DNA of 64,000 nt. Origin: Diphasiastrum complanatum. Lineage: Eukaryota; Streptophyta; Lycopodiopsida; Lycopodiales; Lycopodiaceae. A model generated the notes under the pieces. That model did not search any database. It saw only the letters and a list, made by a program, of their open reading frames with translations, and was not told the DNA's origin. Location: positions 13,254,721-13,318,720 of the forward strand of contig CM055097.1 of assembly GCA_029204225.1 (NCBI GenBank), read 5' to 3'. Numbering within the stretch: the first letter of the stretch is position 1; each line of letters begins with the position of its first letter. The position numbers were made by a program, and so were the translations under genes. Positions 10,636-21,422 of the stretch are shown piece by piece.

Positions 10636-12140
10636 CCTGCCCGCTGCACGCTTTTTACTTCACATATGGTTGAAAATGCCATTAACCATGTCAAACTTCA
10701 TAAAGCCACTGACTATGATTCTCTAAACGTGGATTTCCTAGAACCTGTAGCACATCTTATCTCACCCTTTATTGCTCACGCTTTTAACACTGTTGTGACC
10801 TCTGGTTTTCCTACCGCATGGTGTACTAATATCCTTCATCCCATTCTCAAGGCAGGTGATCCCATAAATGTAGAAAACTATCGTACTATTATGATTGGTC
10901 ATACTTTGGCTAAGATTTCTGGTTCCATTTTACAGACAGTTACGGGATCTTTTGCTGAGACTGAGAATTTACATGCTATGGGTCAGGCTGGGTTCAGACC
11001 AAGATACTCTACCTCAGATCAGATTTTCATTTTGAGATGCATCATTGAGGAGGCACGACATTAGAGACAGAGAGTTTATTGTTGCTTTGTGGACTTCCGC
11101 AAAACTTTTGACCCAGTTCCGAGACATCTCCTTTTCCAGAGATTATTTTCACTTGGCTTCACAGACGAGACTATTGCCGCGATCATTACTTTATATGAGC
11201 GAGTTTGGGCGCGGTTCAGGGACAGTAGTGGTTGGTCCCCGCTGATCCATTCTACCATTGGAGTGAAGCAGGGCTGCCCCTTATCTCCTACTCTCTTTGC
11301 ACTATATATTGATGACCTCGAGCGGATTATTCGAGAGGAAGGTGGATAGGGCTGTCCCTTAGCAAATATTATCCCCATTCTCCTATATGTTGATGATGTG
11401 GTTCTTCTCTCATCCTCTGCAGCTGGCTTACAGAGACACCTTTCTGCTTTACATCACTTCTGTCAGCTTTGGGGATTGATGGTTAATACTAAGAAGACCA
11501 AGATTATGGTGTTCAACACCAATAGACAGCATATGAGAGATGTGACCTTTTATTATGACGGGCTCCCGATTGAGATTGTGACCTCTTACACTTATTTGAG
11601 AGTACTTTTTTCTGGTTCGCTACTCACATTCCGACCGGCAGCCCTCACCAGACTCCGTAAGGGGCATACATCTCTTGTTCATATGGAGAGATTTTTTTCC
11701 ACATATTATGTACAGGACCCTGCTACCAGATGCTTACTATTTTCTACCACTGTCTTCCCGGTTGTTTTATACTCTGCTGAGACTTGGTGTCCGGATTTAT
11801 CACATGATACTTGGAGGGATCTTACTCGTATCCAGATTCTCATGCTTAGCAGGATGATTAGGGCTAAGCCCTCGGTGCCACATGATATCATATTAGCGGA
11901 GTTTGCTTCCCCTCCCCTGGTTATCGATGCTATGTTTCAGATCATTACCTTTCTTCACAGGATATCAGAGTTAGACACTTCCAGATATATTGTTGCTGCT
12001 CTCACTTCATCACGCACCATTGCTGGACAGGGGGCCAAGCATTCTTGGTTTGGCAGTGTCTCAGCCCTTCTTCGGACTTGGGGCTTATCTGTACTTGATC
12101 TTCCGAGCGAGACCCATGCATATATCATACAGACAATCTC
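9623..12140 (+). mobile_element. LINE-2: endonuclease and RT, truncated at both ends
   Basis: After the endonuclease (to about 10100), RT is split over frames 10666-11064, 11089-11349 and 11398-12330. Motifs include NILHPILKAGDP, NYRTIMIGHTLAK, GQAGFRPRYSTSDQIF, CCFVDFRKTFDPVP, GVKQGCPLSPTLFALYIDDLE and LLYVDDVVLLSSS, so the catalytic box is intact although the frame is not. Homology ends at LDLPSETHAYIIQ (about 12130), short of the zinc domain, and passes into a CA-rich microsatellite. Confidence 0.85.
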
Positions 12141-12262
12141 AGTGCTCACACAAACTCACAGTGCACACATCTCAAGACTCACACACACACAGAGTGCACA
12201 CACACACACACACACACAATATCATAATATCACACACACAGACTCTCTCTCTCACACACAAT
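12140..12262. repeat. CA-rich microsatellite at 3' edge of LINE-2
   Basis: Runs of CACACA with TCTCTC interruptions, from about 12147 to 12262. They give the spurious HTHTHT tail of the overlapping frame. Confidence 0.8.
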
Positions 12263-12558
12263 CACTGATTCAAGATAACAAAACTATAGGGGGGCATCAT
12301 AGTTCAGATGTTACAAAACTCATCTCATAATTCCTAACTAGCATAAACTATTGTTTCCGGGTAATCCACCTAACACGTCAACTCTGGGATGAACACATAC
12401 CATACAAACCATATGTAGAATTTCAATAAATGGAAAACTTGGCCACAAGTGACATATATCAATTTACCTTGGCAAAACCATACACTTATAAGCTAAATGT
12501 TTTTAGCCACTCAAGACCTTAAAGCATATGAAAAATTCTATTTCATAATTTTCAATAC
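12263..12558. other. AATF intron between LINE-2 and exon B
   Basis: AT-rich and non-coding; it carries the donor GTATTG of exon B at its right end. Confidence 0.6.
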
Positions 12559-12631
12559 CTTTTGTTGCTTGACAGCTTCACTTTTTGAAGAATCATCACT
12601 TGTTTGAACCCTCAAGTTCTTAAGCAATTCC
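12559..12631 (-). CDS. AATF: AATF exon B (LKNL...AVKQQK)
   Basis: The acceptor TTATGTCAG ends at 12632; the donor GTATTG starts at 12558. The first base completes an Arg codon begun in exon A, then ELLKNLRVQTSDDSS and KSEAVKQQK follow. In AATF proteins a (L)KNL...AVKNQ block comes directly before ALWD, which is how exon C begins. The exon has no stops and sits between two TE-filled introns. Confidence 0.85.
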
Positions 12632-13498
12632 CTGACATAAGACACTCCATCCCATTATCATAGTGAAGCATTGAAGTACATAATATCATAAGAAATGTTT
12701 TTACTTGGAAGAATAGAATAGAGAAAACATCTACATATCCTAAAGTGCTTTGAACGTTATACATGAATAACCTCCAATGAAAAGCTAAAAATCTAGAACC
12801 ATCAGAAATAAGATACGGCCTTAGCAAAACGTTGAAGAAATTTCAACAAATTTTATAAGACCAAAAACAATGAAGTGTGCATGTTTTGGTGTATAGAATG
12901 TTGATCCCAGTTGGGTCATTACTTTGGCAGTGAAAAAAAACGCCATCCATTTTGTGTGAATGACATCTCAGCTAACTGCTTGGAATTGAACCTGAAACTA
13001 GTATAATCGTAATCGTCTTTTTTTTCCCTCTTTCTACTAATAACCATATTGCATATACTTTTTGCCAAAAAAACACGGATTGGACTTCCCAACTGCTCAG
13101 AATTTGACCCTAAACCATAAACCCCAACTACCCCAAGCCCTAAACCCAAAACTACTGGAATCGTAATCGTCTTTTTTCTCTTTCTACTAATACCCATATT
13201 GCAAGTAGCTTTTGAAAAAAAAAACCGTTTTGCTGGAAAACCTGCGAATCACTGGTTTTTGGCCAGCGATTCACGAATTGTGATCCGATTCGCATTCCTG
13301 AATCACCAATGCAACTATTATTATGTATTATAAGAGAGAGAGAGAGGTTTAACATGGAATAATGCTTTGTTTTGCCCTCATTGGTTCAATAATGACTGGC
13401 AGCCCATGTAATCATGATCCTCCCAGTGATTCGGGGGTCACGCTTCGTTCCGATGTTTGAATCGCCCAAAGCGAATCGTTGCTACAACTATGATATAT

Positions 13499-13538
<40 letters not shown>
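12632..13538. other. AATF intron between exon B and hAT-1
   Basis: Non-coding. It holds a direct repeat (12998-13056 and 13151-13203) and a degenerate CCCTAAA-like run near 13105-13150. It ends in an (AT)n tract (13496-13538) that is the target site of hAT-1. Confidence 0.65.
12998..13203. repeat. Direct repeat of about 55 bp, spacing about 150 bp
   Basis: Both copies read ATCGTAATCGTCTTTTTT...CTTTCTACTAATA(A/C)CCATATTGCA. The same CCATATTGCA followed by a run of A recurs at the left end of the foldback element at 24085. Confidence 0.8.
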
Positions 13539-13540
<2 letters not shown>

Positions 13541-13630
13541 TAGAATCCCATGGTACCGCCGGTACCATAATGGTGGTACCGCCAGTACGGTACCGCCCTC
13601 AGATCCGCGGTACCAGGGCGGTACCAATTT
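13539..13630. repeat. hAT-1 left terminal inverted repeat with GGTACC cluster
   Basis: Six GGTACC copies occur within about 80 bp, for example GGTACCGCCGGTACC. In hAT elements such subterminal repeats bind the transposase. The mirror cluster is at 21195-21283. Confidence 0.75.
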
Positions 13631-14370
13631 TTAATATTTTTTTTAATACTTTTTATAATTAAAAAATGCCTTTTATATAGTAAAATAGGCCTAAAAAAAT
13701 GCAAAAAAAGGGTTTAAGGTGCAAAAAAAGAGGGGACAGTACAGGGGCAGGGGACAGGTGCAACAACACATGGGCACTGTGGGGGAGCAAACCATGGGGC
13801 CAATGGGAGAGCAGCACGTGGGGGAGCAACACATGGGGGCAGGTACAACAGCGCATGGAGGGATCATCAACAACTACACATGGGCGAGCAGGCTGTGGGG
13901 ATAAATAGGCACTCACAATGCCATTGTGAGAGCCCCAAACTGCCTTTCAAATTGTGTTCTATTTGCAAAACATGCTCAAACTGACTTTCACTTACACCGT
14001 CCCTGTCATATACCAAGCAGCCTCAGTACATGTGCATAATCAAGCACATGTGTGTGCAAAATTTTCACTTATATTATACGTCCAAGCAAGCATCTCTACA
14101 GGAAGGCCGATGCATTGTTCTTCTGACTTCATGAGCTGGGAAACCTCTACTGTAAGCATCTCCCCAGCTTCAAGATCATTTGCAGTTTAAATGTACGTTA
14201 TATAAAGACACTATTTTGTCTACAACCTCGTTACATGATCTTTCATGGAGCCACATCCTACCCTAGAGTATGCTGAATCTCAATCATTATTTTTAGATAT
14301 TTAGTTGTGGTTGAACTTCCACCGATAGTTGAACTTACACACTACATGCTATAGATAAAATAAGTACTAG

Positions 14371-14392
14371 GAAACCCTAAACCCTAAACCCG
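14371..14392. repeat. Short interstitial CCCTAAA repeat
   Basis: About two and a half units of the plant telomere repeat (AAACCCTAAACCCTAAACCC). Too short to be a telomere remnant on its own; telo-box motifs also occur in plant promoters. Confidence 0.85.
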
Positions 14393-15149
14393 GCTAAGTT
14401 GACGAGGAAACAAGCCGAAAATGCACCAAGGCACTTACCGCTGCAATAGAAGATGAATCGGATCCTAGGGAGCCATCTGATACATCCATTCCAAAGATGA
14501 TAGTCGGCTGCTAGGAGACTTTTCCCAAAGATTGCTTGAATTCCAAACTTAAGACGGAGTTGTAGCCCCCACTCTGTAGTAAAGGTTAGTAATAGGACAT
14601 ACACAGTTTATAAGGGACATATTGTAGTGAGCATTCATGTCTGGTGTTCACTAGGAGATGGGTCTGAACACAAGCAAATATCTGCCAAAACTATGCGGCA
14701 GTATAAATCTAAGGAAGCTCTTCTTGCCAAAGAGAGAGAGAGAGATAGCGATAGAGCGAGCGATAGTCTACTTGTTTAAACTGTTAGAATTGTTTGCTCT
14801 TTCAAGCCCAAGAGCACTGAATCTCAGTTATGGGAGGCATGGACAATGAGTAGGTTTTTTGCAATTTTTTTTGGAAATTCTTTTGGCACTATTTTCATTT
14901 TTTTTAACCGAAGGGGGCAGGCAGTCGTCGTCCACCCCCTGATAATAATTCCGAAGGGGGGTAGGGTCCGGAAAATAGTTTTTAATTGATTTTGGGCATG
15001 TGGGAGTCAACGGGGAGAGGGGCCTGTATTTTATTTTTTCTGAAAAAGAATAATTTGCGCCCGGGGTGGACGCGCCCACCCTGGACGAGCCCCGGCGGGT
15101 GCGCCCGCGTTTGGACGCGCGCCCGGACCCACCATCCGCTTCCTTATAT

Positions 15150-17154
15150 CTATATATCTGAAAGGGGGCGTGATGCGGGCGTACTAGGTGGGGCACGTGG
15201 ACCATCCCCTGCAAGGTCGACCATCTCGTCTGAATCATATGTGGGCTCATCATCAAAGGAGGGCAATGTCAGTAGGAAGGGGGGTGGTCTCCTCGGTATC
15301 AGCATCATCCTCGGGATCACCCGCAGAGCACGCCGAGCGGCATCGTCTGGATCAACCTCTGGCTCTGCCTCATGATCGGCCGCTGCAACCAGGCACTCAT
15401 CGGGATCGACCTGCAAAAGTCAATCATTCGTGAGAATAGCCGAAGCAACCCTGAGGGCATTAAACTAAATGTCTTAAACTAATACAAAAGCAAACAATAG
15501 AGCATAGACATATACCTGAAAGAGTAGGGAGCGTACGCATCCTGCCCTCATGTTGTCCGTGATGCGTCGAACCACCCTGGTGTTGGTGTTGCAGTACACC
15601 AAGTCATTGCATCGCTCAGTCGTCAGACGGTTCCGCCTATTCGTGTGAACAAGGCTGAACGCTGACCAGTTCCGCTCGCACACGCAAGCAGAACAGTCCT
15701 GCATTAATTGGCAACCACTCGAGCGAGTACCGACCTTGTAGAGAAAATGCGAAAACTGGTTGGATGAATGAGATTAGACAACATACTTGTGAAAGGACTC
15801 GGAGCGCGAGCGTCCTTAGGTCTGGATGTCCAGCACCGTAGCTCTCCCACCATGATACAAGCAAGAGCCTGTTCTCTCAGACACGTGCAAGGTCCTCGCC
15901 GAACAGCCCTAGACAGTGCCTGCAGTTGAGCAGCGATGAGCGTGAGTACACTTGAGCCCTCACAAGGAAATTGAACGAACGACAGCGTACGACAGAGCAA
16001 GCGTTTACCTGTAACTGGGCCTCTACTCCTCGAGCCTGTTGCGGATACCAATGTCGCTGTTGAGGAGGTGGATGTATGAGAACCAGTCCACACACAGCTC
16101 TGCATCGTCATACTGCCTCTCGCTCTGAAACAGCGGATGCAGTATGTGGGCCACACTATGAATGGGCCGGTGAAACTTATCCCATCATCGCCGCCACAAC
16201 CGCCTGATAGGCTCCAACCCGTGGACCATCAAATCACCCTTGAGCTTGTGTAGTCGCTCAAGCATGATGAACTGGTAGGCGAAGCGGGTGCAAGCGGGCT
16301 TCTTCAAGTTGTGCCTGCGTTGACAAACGGAATGAGAGGCACACATGAAACGAGCCAAAAAAAAGAAGCATCTTGAAGGAGCCAAAAAATAAGTAGCATC
16401 TTACCTGCTGAATGTGCGGAAAAGGGCAGTCATCAGCGCTTGCGTGTGACGAAGTCCACAACTGCAAGTGCCGTCATGAGAATCTCACTGACCCAAGGCA
16501 AGCGCCCGATGGAATGCAGGAGGAGGTCCAGTGAGTGTGCGGCACATGGAGTCCACACAATGGAGGGGTACTCTGCCATAAGAAGCTCCCCCATACCACG
16601 GCAGTTGGACGCATTGTCCGTCACAACCTTTCGCGATAGGTTCACACGATCAGTTCATAGCTTGGAAACACATTGCAATCAATCAAAAACTACGCAAAAC
16701 TTTTGTATCAACATTAAGCAGTAAATGACCAAGCAACTAATGAAAGAGAATTGTACCTGGACAACGCGCTGTGGCCCCTCCTCTATCGCTGTGCGGATGA
16801 TGCTGTAAATGTACTCGGCCGAATGCACTCTCCCTGCCTCGGAGGCGTCGATGCTGCGCAGGAACATGGAACCATAACAACTAGAAACAATCACGTTGAT
16901 GAGTGGACGTCTACGACGATCAGTCCACCCATCAGCCATGATGGAACAGCCGTATCTATCCCAAGCCTCCTGCAGTGCGGCTAGTCTCTCTCTGACTGAT
17001 GCAACCCGCTCCTGGAGCAAAGGGCTGCGTAGTGCGTCGGCTGTGGGTGGTGTGTAGCCGGGCCCGCAGACTGCAACTTTCGAGATAGCCTCTCAGAAGA
17101 TGCGGGATGATGCCATGATAAAGGGGAGGTTCAGGTCATAGAACACCTATGCTA
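15150..17154 (-). pseudogene. hAT-1 transposase, core and C-terminal exons
   Basis: From right to left: a leading exon with EAISKVAVCGPGYTPP, LLQERVASVRERLAALQEAW and SIMADGWTDRRRRPLINVIV (DUF659-like core), ending at a GT donor at 16757. The next exon starts at 16627 with VVTDNASNCRGMGELL and WTPCAAHSLDLLLHSIG. Then come ACTRFAYQFIMLERL (about 16300), FHRPIHSVAHILHPLF (about 16160), WWESYGAGHPDLRTLALRVL (about 15850), and the dimerisation helix CERNWSAFSLVHTNRRNRL (about 15680). The acidic C-terminus is at 15416-15150. The introns are short with GT-AG edges. A stop after RRLWRR and the copia-3 insertion argue against function. Confidence 0.8.
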
Positions 17155-17159
17155 TGGTC

Positions 17160-17245
17160 TGTTATGGTTTAAGTTTGATCAATTTTACCATGTATTTTAG
17201 TGCCACGCAATTTTACTTTGCGTTGTATTCTCTCAAAGTTTAAGT
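17160..17245 (+). repeat. Truncated 5' LTR of copia-3
   Basis: It begins TGTTATGGTTTAAGTTTG and is nearly identical to the start of the 3' LTR at 18854. Homology stops at TTTAAGTA, where the gag coding sequence begins directly. Confidence 0.9.
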
Positions 17246-17246
17246 A

Positions 17247-18318
17247 TCTGCAAGCTGAGAAGCTGTGGCCTTATGTTGATGGGATCATTCCCAAACCGCA
17301 TGTACCTGATGTAATAAATACAGCAGCTTATGAAGAAGATTTAAAAGATCTTCACGCTTGGTTGCATGCAGATTCTAAAGCTAAAGTAAATATTTCCCAA
17401 ACCGTTTCAGAAGATATCTTTCTCACTGTTGCCGATTCTGCTACAGCAAAGGAGATGTGGGATGAACTTGCTCGAAGATTTGAGTCAAAATCACAAACTC
17501 AAATCTTATATCTGTTTGAGCAACTTACTAGTTTAAAGTGGGATGGAATTTCAGATTGTGATACTTTTCTTTTCAAGTTACAATCTTTGTTTAGTGCTCT
17601 ACAAAGTGCAGGTAGAATAACTCCCAAGGAGGAGAAACTTATGTACCTGTTGCGAGCACTACCACCCTCCTACATCTACATGCGACATGTTCTTACAGGT
17701 AAATCATTTGAAGAGGCCATTCAAAGCCTTCGAGAGGAGTATCTCATGCGGCAAGGAAGTTCACCTTCTCAAGGAGGAGCCAAAGCTTTACATGCGAAGA
17801 AAGGAAAGGGCAAGGCAAAAGGACGCGGAAACCAGTTTCAAGCTACTAGCATGCAAGATCCAAACAATAAAGATTCCAAAGTGGAATTATCTGAGCCGAA
17901 GTCAAAGGAATCTTTTTGCAACTATTGTGAAAAGCCAGGACATACTCTTGATAAATGTTGGGCTAATCCTGATGTTTCGGACCTTGGAGAGGCAAAATTT
18001 TGCCTTGGAATTCAAATTCATCATGACAGGATAAAAGGCACCATTGCACTTCATCAACAACATTATATTTTGAAGATCCTAAAGGACTACATTCCTATGC
18101 TACCTGGAGTTAAATTATCCAAGGAAGATGGAGCGAAGACTGAAGAGGAACATGAAGAAATGTCCAAGATTCCTTATCACAATTTGATTGGATCTTTAAT
18201 GTATCTCACTACTTGGACACGGCCTGCTATTGCCTATGCAGTTCATACTCTTAGTCAGTTTGCACTAATCCTGGTGTTATTCATTGGAAGCATGCTAAAT
18301 ATGTTTTACAATATTTGA
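17247..18318 (+). pseudogene. copia-3 gag fused in frame to RT C-terminus
   Basis: The gag part has QAEKLWPYVDGIIPKP, the UBN2-like stretch AKEMWDELARRFESKS, LYLFEQLTSLKWDG and a CCHC knuckle CNYCEKPGHTLDKC. Straight after CWANPDVS the product continues as DLGEAKFCLGIQIHHDR, KGTIALHQQHYI and LIGSLMYLTTWTRPAIAYAV, the end of copia RT. Protease, integrase and the RT catalytic centre are therefore removed without breaking the frame. A +1 shift near 18290 separates it from RNase H. Confidence 0.85.
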
Positions 18319-18845
18319 AAGCTACTTCCGATTATGGACTTGTTTTCTCTAAACAAGATGGTCTATCACTTGCTTCATATAGTGATGCCAGTTGGGCTTC
18401 TAATGTGGATGATTATAAAAGCATTACAGGAGGATGTAGTATACTTTCAGGGGCAGCCATCACATGGATTTGCAAGAAGCAATCTGTTGTTGCTCAATCC
18501 TCTTGCGAAGCGGAATATATCGCAGCCTCAAAAGTTTCTAATGAAGTAGTTTGGCTGCGATTCATGCTTGAACATCTACATCAACCTGATGAAGACCCAA
18601 GTTCTTTAATTATTGACAACACTTCTGCTATTGTACTTTCAAAAGATGCCGTATTTCATGGGAGGACCAAACATATTCATATCAAGTATCATCATTTGAG
18701 AGATCTAGTCAAGAAGAAGATTATCTCCCCTATCTTCATTGACTCAAGTAACATGGTTGCAGATATTCTTACAAAGCCACTCCATGCAAAATTATTTCAT
18801 CGCCATAGGAAGAAGCTTGGAGTATGCAAAATTGACCAAACTTAG
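18315..18845 (+). pseudogene. copia-3 RNase H
   Basis: 176 codons are open with the copia RNase H order: SYSDASWASNVDDYKSITGG (first Asp), SSCEAEYIAASKV (Glu), LIIDNTSAIVLSKD (Asp), HGRTKHIHIKYHHLR and ADILTKPL. All catalytic acids seem present. The frame is offset from the preceding gag-RT fusion. Confidence 0.85.
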
Positions 18846-18853
18846 GAGGGAGC

Positions 18854-19876
18854 TGTTATGGTTTAAGTTTGATCAATTTTACCATGTATTTTCGTGCCAC
18901 GCAATTTTAATTTGCGTTGTATTCTCTCAAAGTTTAAGTAGGCCTATAAGTGGTACATGGTCATACTTGGGTCCAAAGTTTTAAGGCCCAAATAAACTTA
19001 GGCAAATTTTTTTAGTACAAACTCGTGGAGGGCCTTCTTGTATGATGATGCCACTTGTCCACTGGAGTTTGGTAGACCCCCATGCATATGTGCATGGGGG
19101 AGAAAAAGTTAGTTTGCCACATATCCTAGTTTGCATGCGACATGCAAGATGCGGCATGATAAACTAGACGCATGCAATTAGACATGCAAATTGTTACCTA
19201 CCTTGGACACTTGGCAATAGCATGCAATGCATTGTACATACATCAATTCTTATAAATAGAACCTCCACGATTTGGAGGGGTGTGATTTTGGGATAATCTT
19301 CCATTCTTCATCACTTTGTTGTCTCCTCCATCGCATATTGTGTAGTAGCTCGCAGTAGGATCTGATCTGATCATTTACTTGTTTCTCCTTCTCCTCTCAT
19401 CAGATTTCGATGAGAACAGTTGCATACTGATTCTTGGAGGAGGGCGCTACTAGTCAGATCATTATTCAGAGCAGATCAGAGCCAAGACAACAATCAACCA
19501 TTTCTGGGAGGGCGCTGGTTCTGTTTTGTTCAATCATAGATTTCTCTTTCATGTATTGTCAGATTTAGGTGAAATCAAAGGCATAAGTCATCTATTGCAT
19601 AGGCTCTATTAACAGAAGCAATTACAAGTCAATCTGGTTCTGATTTTTCCAGATTTAACGCTTTCAACTATAGTGGCCAGCAAGTAGACATATTCCTGTC
19701 CTTGATTCATCTGAAAGGCATAGAGAAGAATTCACACAAATTGAACTAAGATCAAATCTATGAACCACAGCTTGCTGATTTTGACCCATTTTGAGTTGTA
19801 GAAGACCATCGAGGATTCCTAGATTGGTAAACCTCGATTTTACGATCCTTTTTTATCTGTATTGTTTCCTCTAACA
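18854..19876 (+). repeat. 3' LTR of copia-3
   Basis: It starts TGTTATGG after a polypurine tract and ends CCTCTAACA at the TGGTC duplication. Near 19437 and 19506 it contains AGGGCGCT motifs like those in the copia-2 leader. Confidence 0.85.
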
Positions 19877-19881
19877 TGGTC

Positions 19882-20868
19882 CTGGTGGCCTCTCTGTGCT
19901 GCCCCTCTCTGAAAGATCCCGGCATGGACATCTGTCTGGTGCCTCAGGATGTGGATGGCTGGGAGGATGTGGATGGACGATGCAGACCTGGAGGTGGTGG
20001 CATAGGTGTAGGTGGGGAAGCGGAGGATGTGGACGGACCGTGCAGATCTGAAAGTGGTGGCACAGGCGTAGGTGCAGCAATGGAGGCTGTGGATCCATGG
20101 GGAGTACTGGCGAAGGGGGTGGGGCGGAGGCGGTGGCGGGTGCGGATGCGGCGACGGTGGCGGTGGGTGTACCAGTGGCAGGGGCGGTGGCAGTGGGTGC
20201 ACCAATGGAAATAGAGTCCGCGGCATCTGTGGACAGCTCGCCGGGCTAAGCACCTGGCTCAACATATGCCTCGAGAATGTGAGCCCTCTCCGCAGAGGGG
20301 ATGACCATACAAACACCGATCTCGTAGCGTCCCCCCGTGGGTCGGACTCACAATCCCCCCAAATGTGCTCGAACTCGAGAGGTGTTCCCTGTGAACTACG
20401 CGAGGGGACATGATCAACCGGAATGGGTGCAGATGGGGGTGCGTGTGGCGGAACTGTCTGAGGGGGATGAGGGGCAATGGGACGGGACGAGGATGCACTC
20501 CCTCTCCTCGTGCGTGCCAGCCAAGCAGGCAACAACTCTAGGTCAGCCACATAAGGAGCGGTGCAAAACCGGAGAACGCCCTCCGAAATGGTGTTCTCCC
20601 TCGCCACAAGACGTGGCCCGTAGGTGTCTAGTAGTCGCTGCCTGTCGGGGACGGACATGCTGCCACAAAGGGCAGCATTTAAGGTGCCACCATTTTTGGC
20701 GCGTTCACTGAGCAGGTGGCCTTTAAGGCGATGAGTGAGGGACGCAACAAATTCGACTAGGCAGTATCGGCAACGCACGACCTTCTGACCGGTCTTGTTG
20801 ATCTTGTTAGCAACCCGCTTGACAACGTCCACCTCGTCCCACAGACCGGAAAGGTCGGACTGCCCCAT
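19882..20868 (-). pseudogene. hAT-1 transposase N-terminal exon (BED finger and Pro-rich region)
   Basis: I take the ATG at 20868 (MGQSDLSGLWDEVDVV) as the start. A BED-type zinc finger follows, with Cys33, Cys36, His46 and His51 in CRYC...THRLKGH. It binds the element's ends in this family. Downstream are LNAALCGSMSVPD, then a Pro/Ser-rich linker whose frame is hard to follow because of CCACC-type repeats. The exon is cut by copia-3 at the TGGTC duplication (19877-19881). The frame open further upstream (to 21048) has no support. Confidence 0.75.
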
Positions 20869-21194
20869 TGTGATGGAGAAAACTAGGGAAAAAATGCAGA
20901 TGAAGCTAGAGCTGGAAGGATGGAAAGCTGGAAAAAAAACAGTAGGGTTCACTGTTGGAGAGACGCTGAAAATGGGCGAAGGCAGCGAAGGCAGGGCGAA
21001 GCAAATCAAATGCAAGGCAGGGCGTTGTGTGGGCGAAGGGCGACGCAAGGCAGCGAAGGCAGGCAGGCAAAAACAGCAGCGAAGGCAGGGCAGCGAGGGC
21101 GCAAAAAAATTTCAGAGAAGATGCAAGGGGGGGCGGGTAGATTTAGGTCGAATTTTTTTTTTAAGAATATTAAATATTAAAAATATTATTATAT

Positions 21195-21283
21195 TGTAGT
21201 ACCATGGTACCATCATGGTACTGCGGTACCAGTACGGTCCCGTGGTACCGGGATCCGCGGTACTCAGTACCGCAGGACCTATG
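21195..21283. repeat. hAT-1 right terminal inverted repeat with GGTAC cluster
   Basis: Contains GTACCATGGTACC and GGTACCAGTACGG blocks and ends CAGGACCTATG before ATATAGAT. It pairs with 13539-13630. Confidence 0.7.
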
Positions 21284-21422
21284 ATATAGATATAGATATA
21301 TATATATAGATATATATATATATATATATCTACCATAGTTGCCCAAAAACGCGTTTATGGGCAAAAATGTTCCCAGAAATGCGTTTCTGACACAAAAACA
21401 CTAGAAAAAGAAGATCAACCAA

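Larger units (their letters stand above)
17160..19876 (+). mobile_element. copia-3, deletion derivative inserted in hAT-1
   Basis: The target duplication TGGTC is exact (17155-17159 and 19877-19881). The 5' LTR is represented only by its first 86 bp (17160-17245), after which sequence jumps into gag, so PBS and leader are missing. The 3' LTR is full length (18854-19876, about 1.02 kb) after a purine tract AGGAGGGAGC. The interior keeps gag and the RT tail/RNase H, with protease, integrase and most RT deleted. Confidence 0.9.
13539..21283 (-). mobile_element. hAT-1 transposon, split by copia-3
   Basis: The ends are imperfect inverted repeats that start CATAGAATCCCATGGTACCG on the left and, reverse-complemented, CATAGGTCCTGCGGTACTG on the right. 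Each carries a cluster of GGTACC motifs over about 80 bp. The flanks ATATATAT (13531-13538) and ATATAGAT (21284-21291) fit an 8-bp hAT target duplication with one mismatch, inside an (AT)n tract. The transposase lies on the minus strand from 20868 to 15150. Removing copia-3 leaves about 5.0 kb. The element sits in the AATF intron between exons A and B. Confidence 0.8.

Noticed and set aside
13480-13540. AT-rich tract as a promoter TATA region
   Set aside because: It is a plain (AT)n microsatellite serving as the hAT-1 target site.
15000-15256. Independent minus-strand gene at 14828-15256
   Set aside because: Most of it overlaps the acidic tail of the hAT-1 transposase in another frame and its 3' non-coding region; no motif.
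19840-20300. Pro-rich ORFs on both strands as separate genes
   Set aside because: They are frames of the low-complexity linker of the hAT-1 transposase, partly running into the copia-3 LTR.
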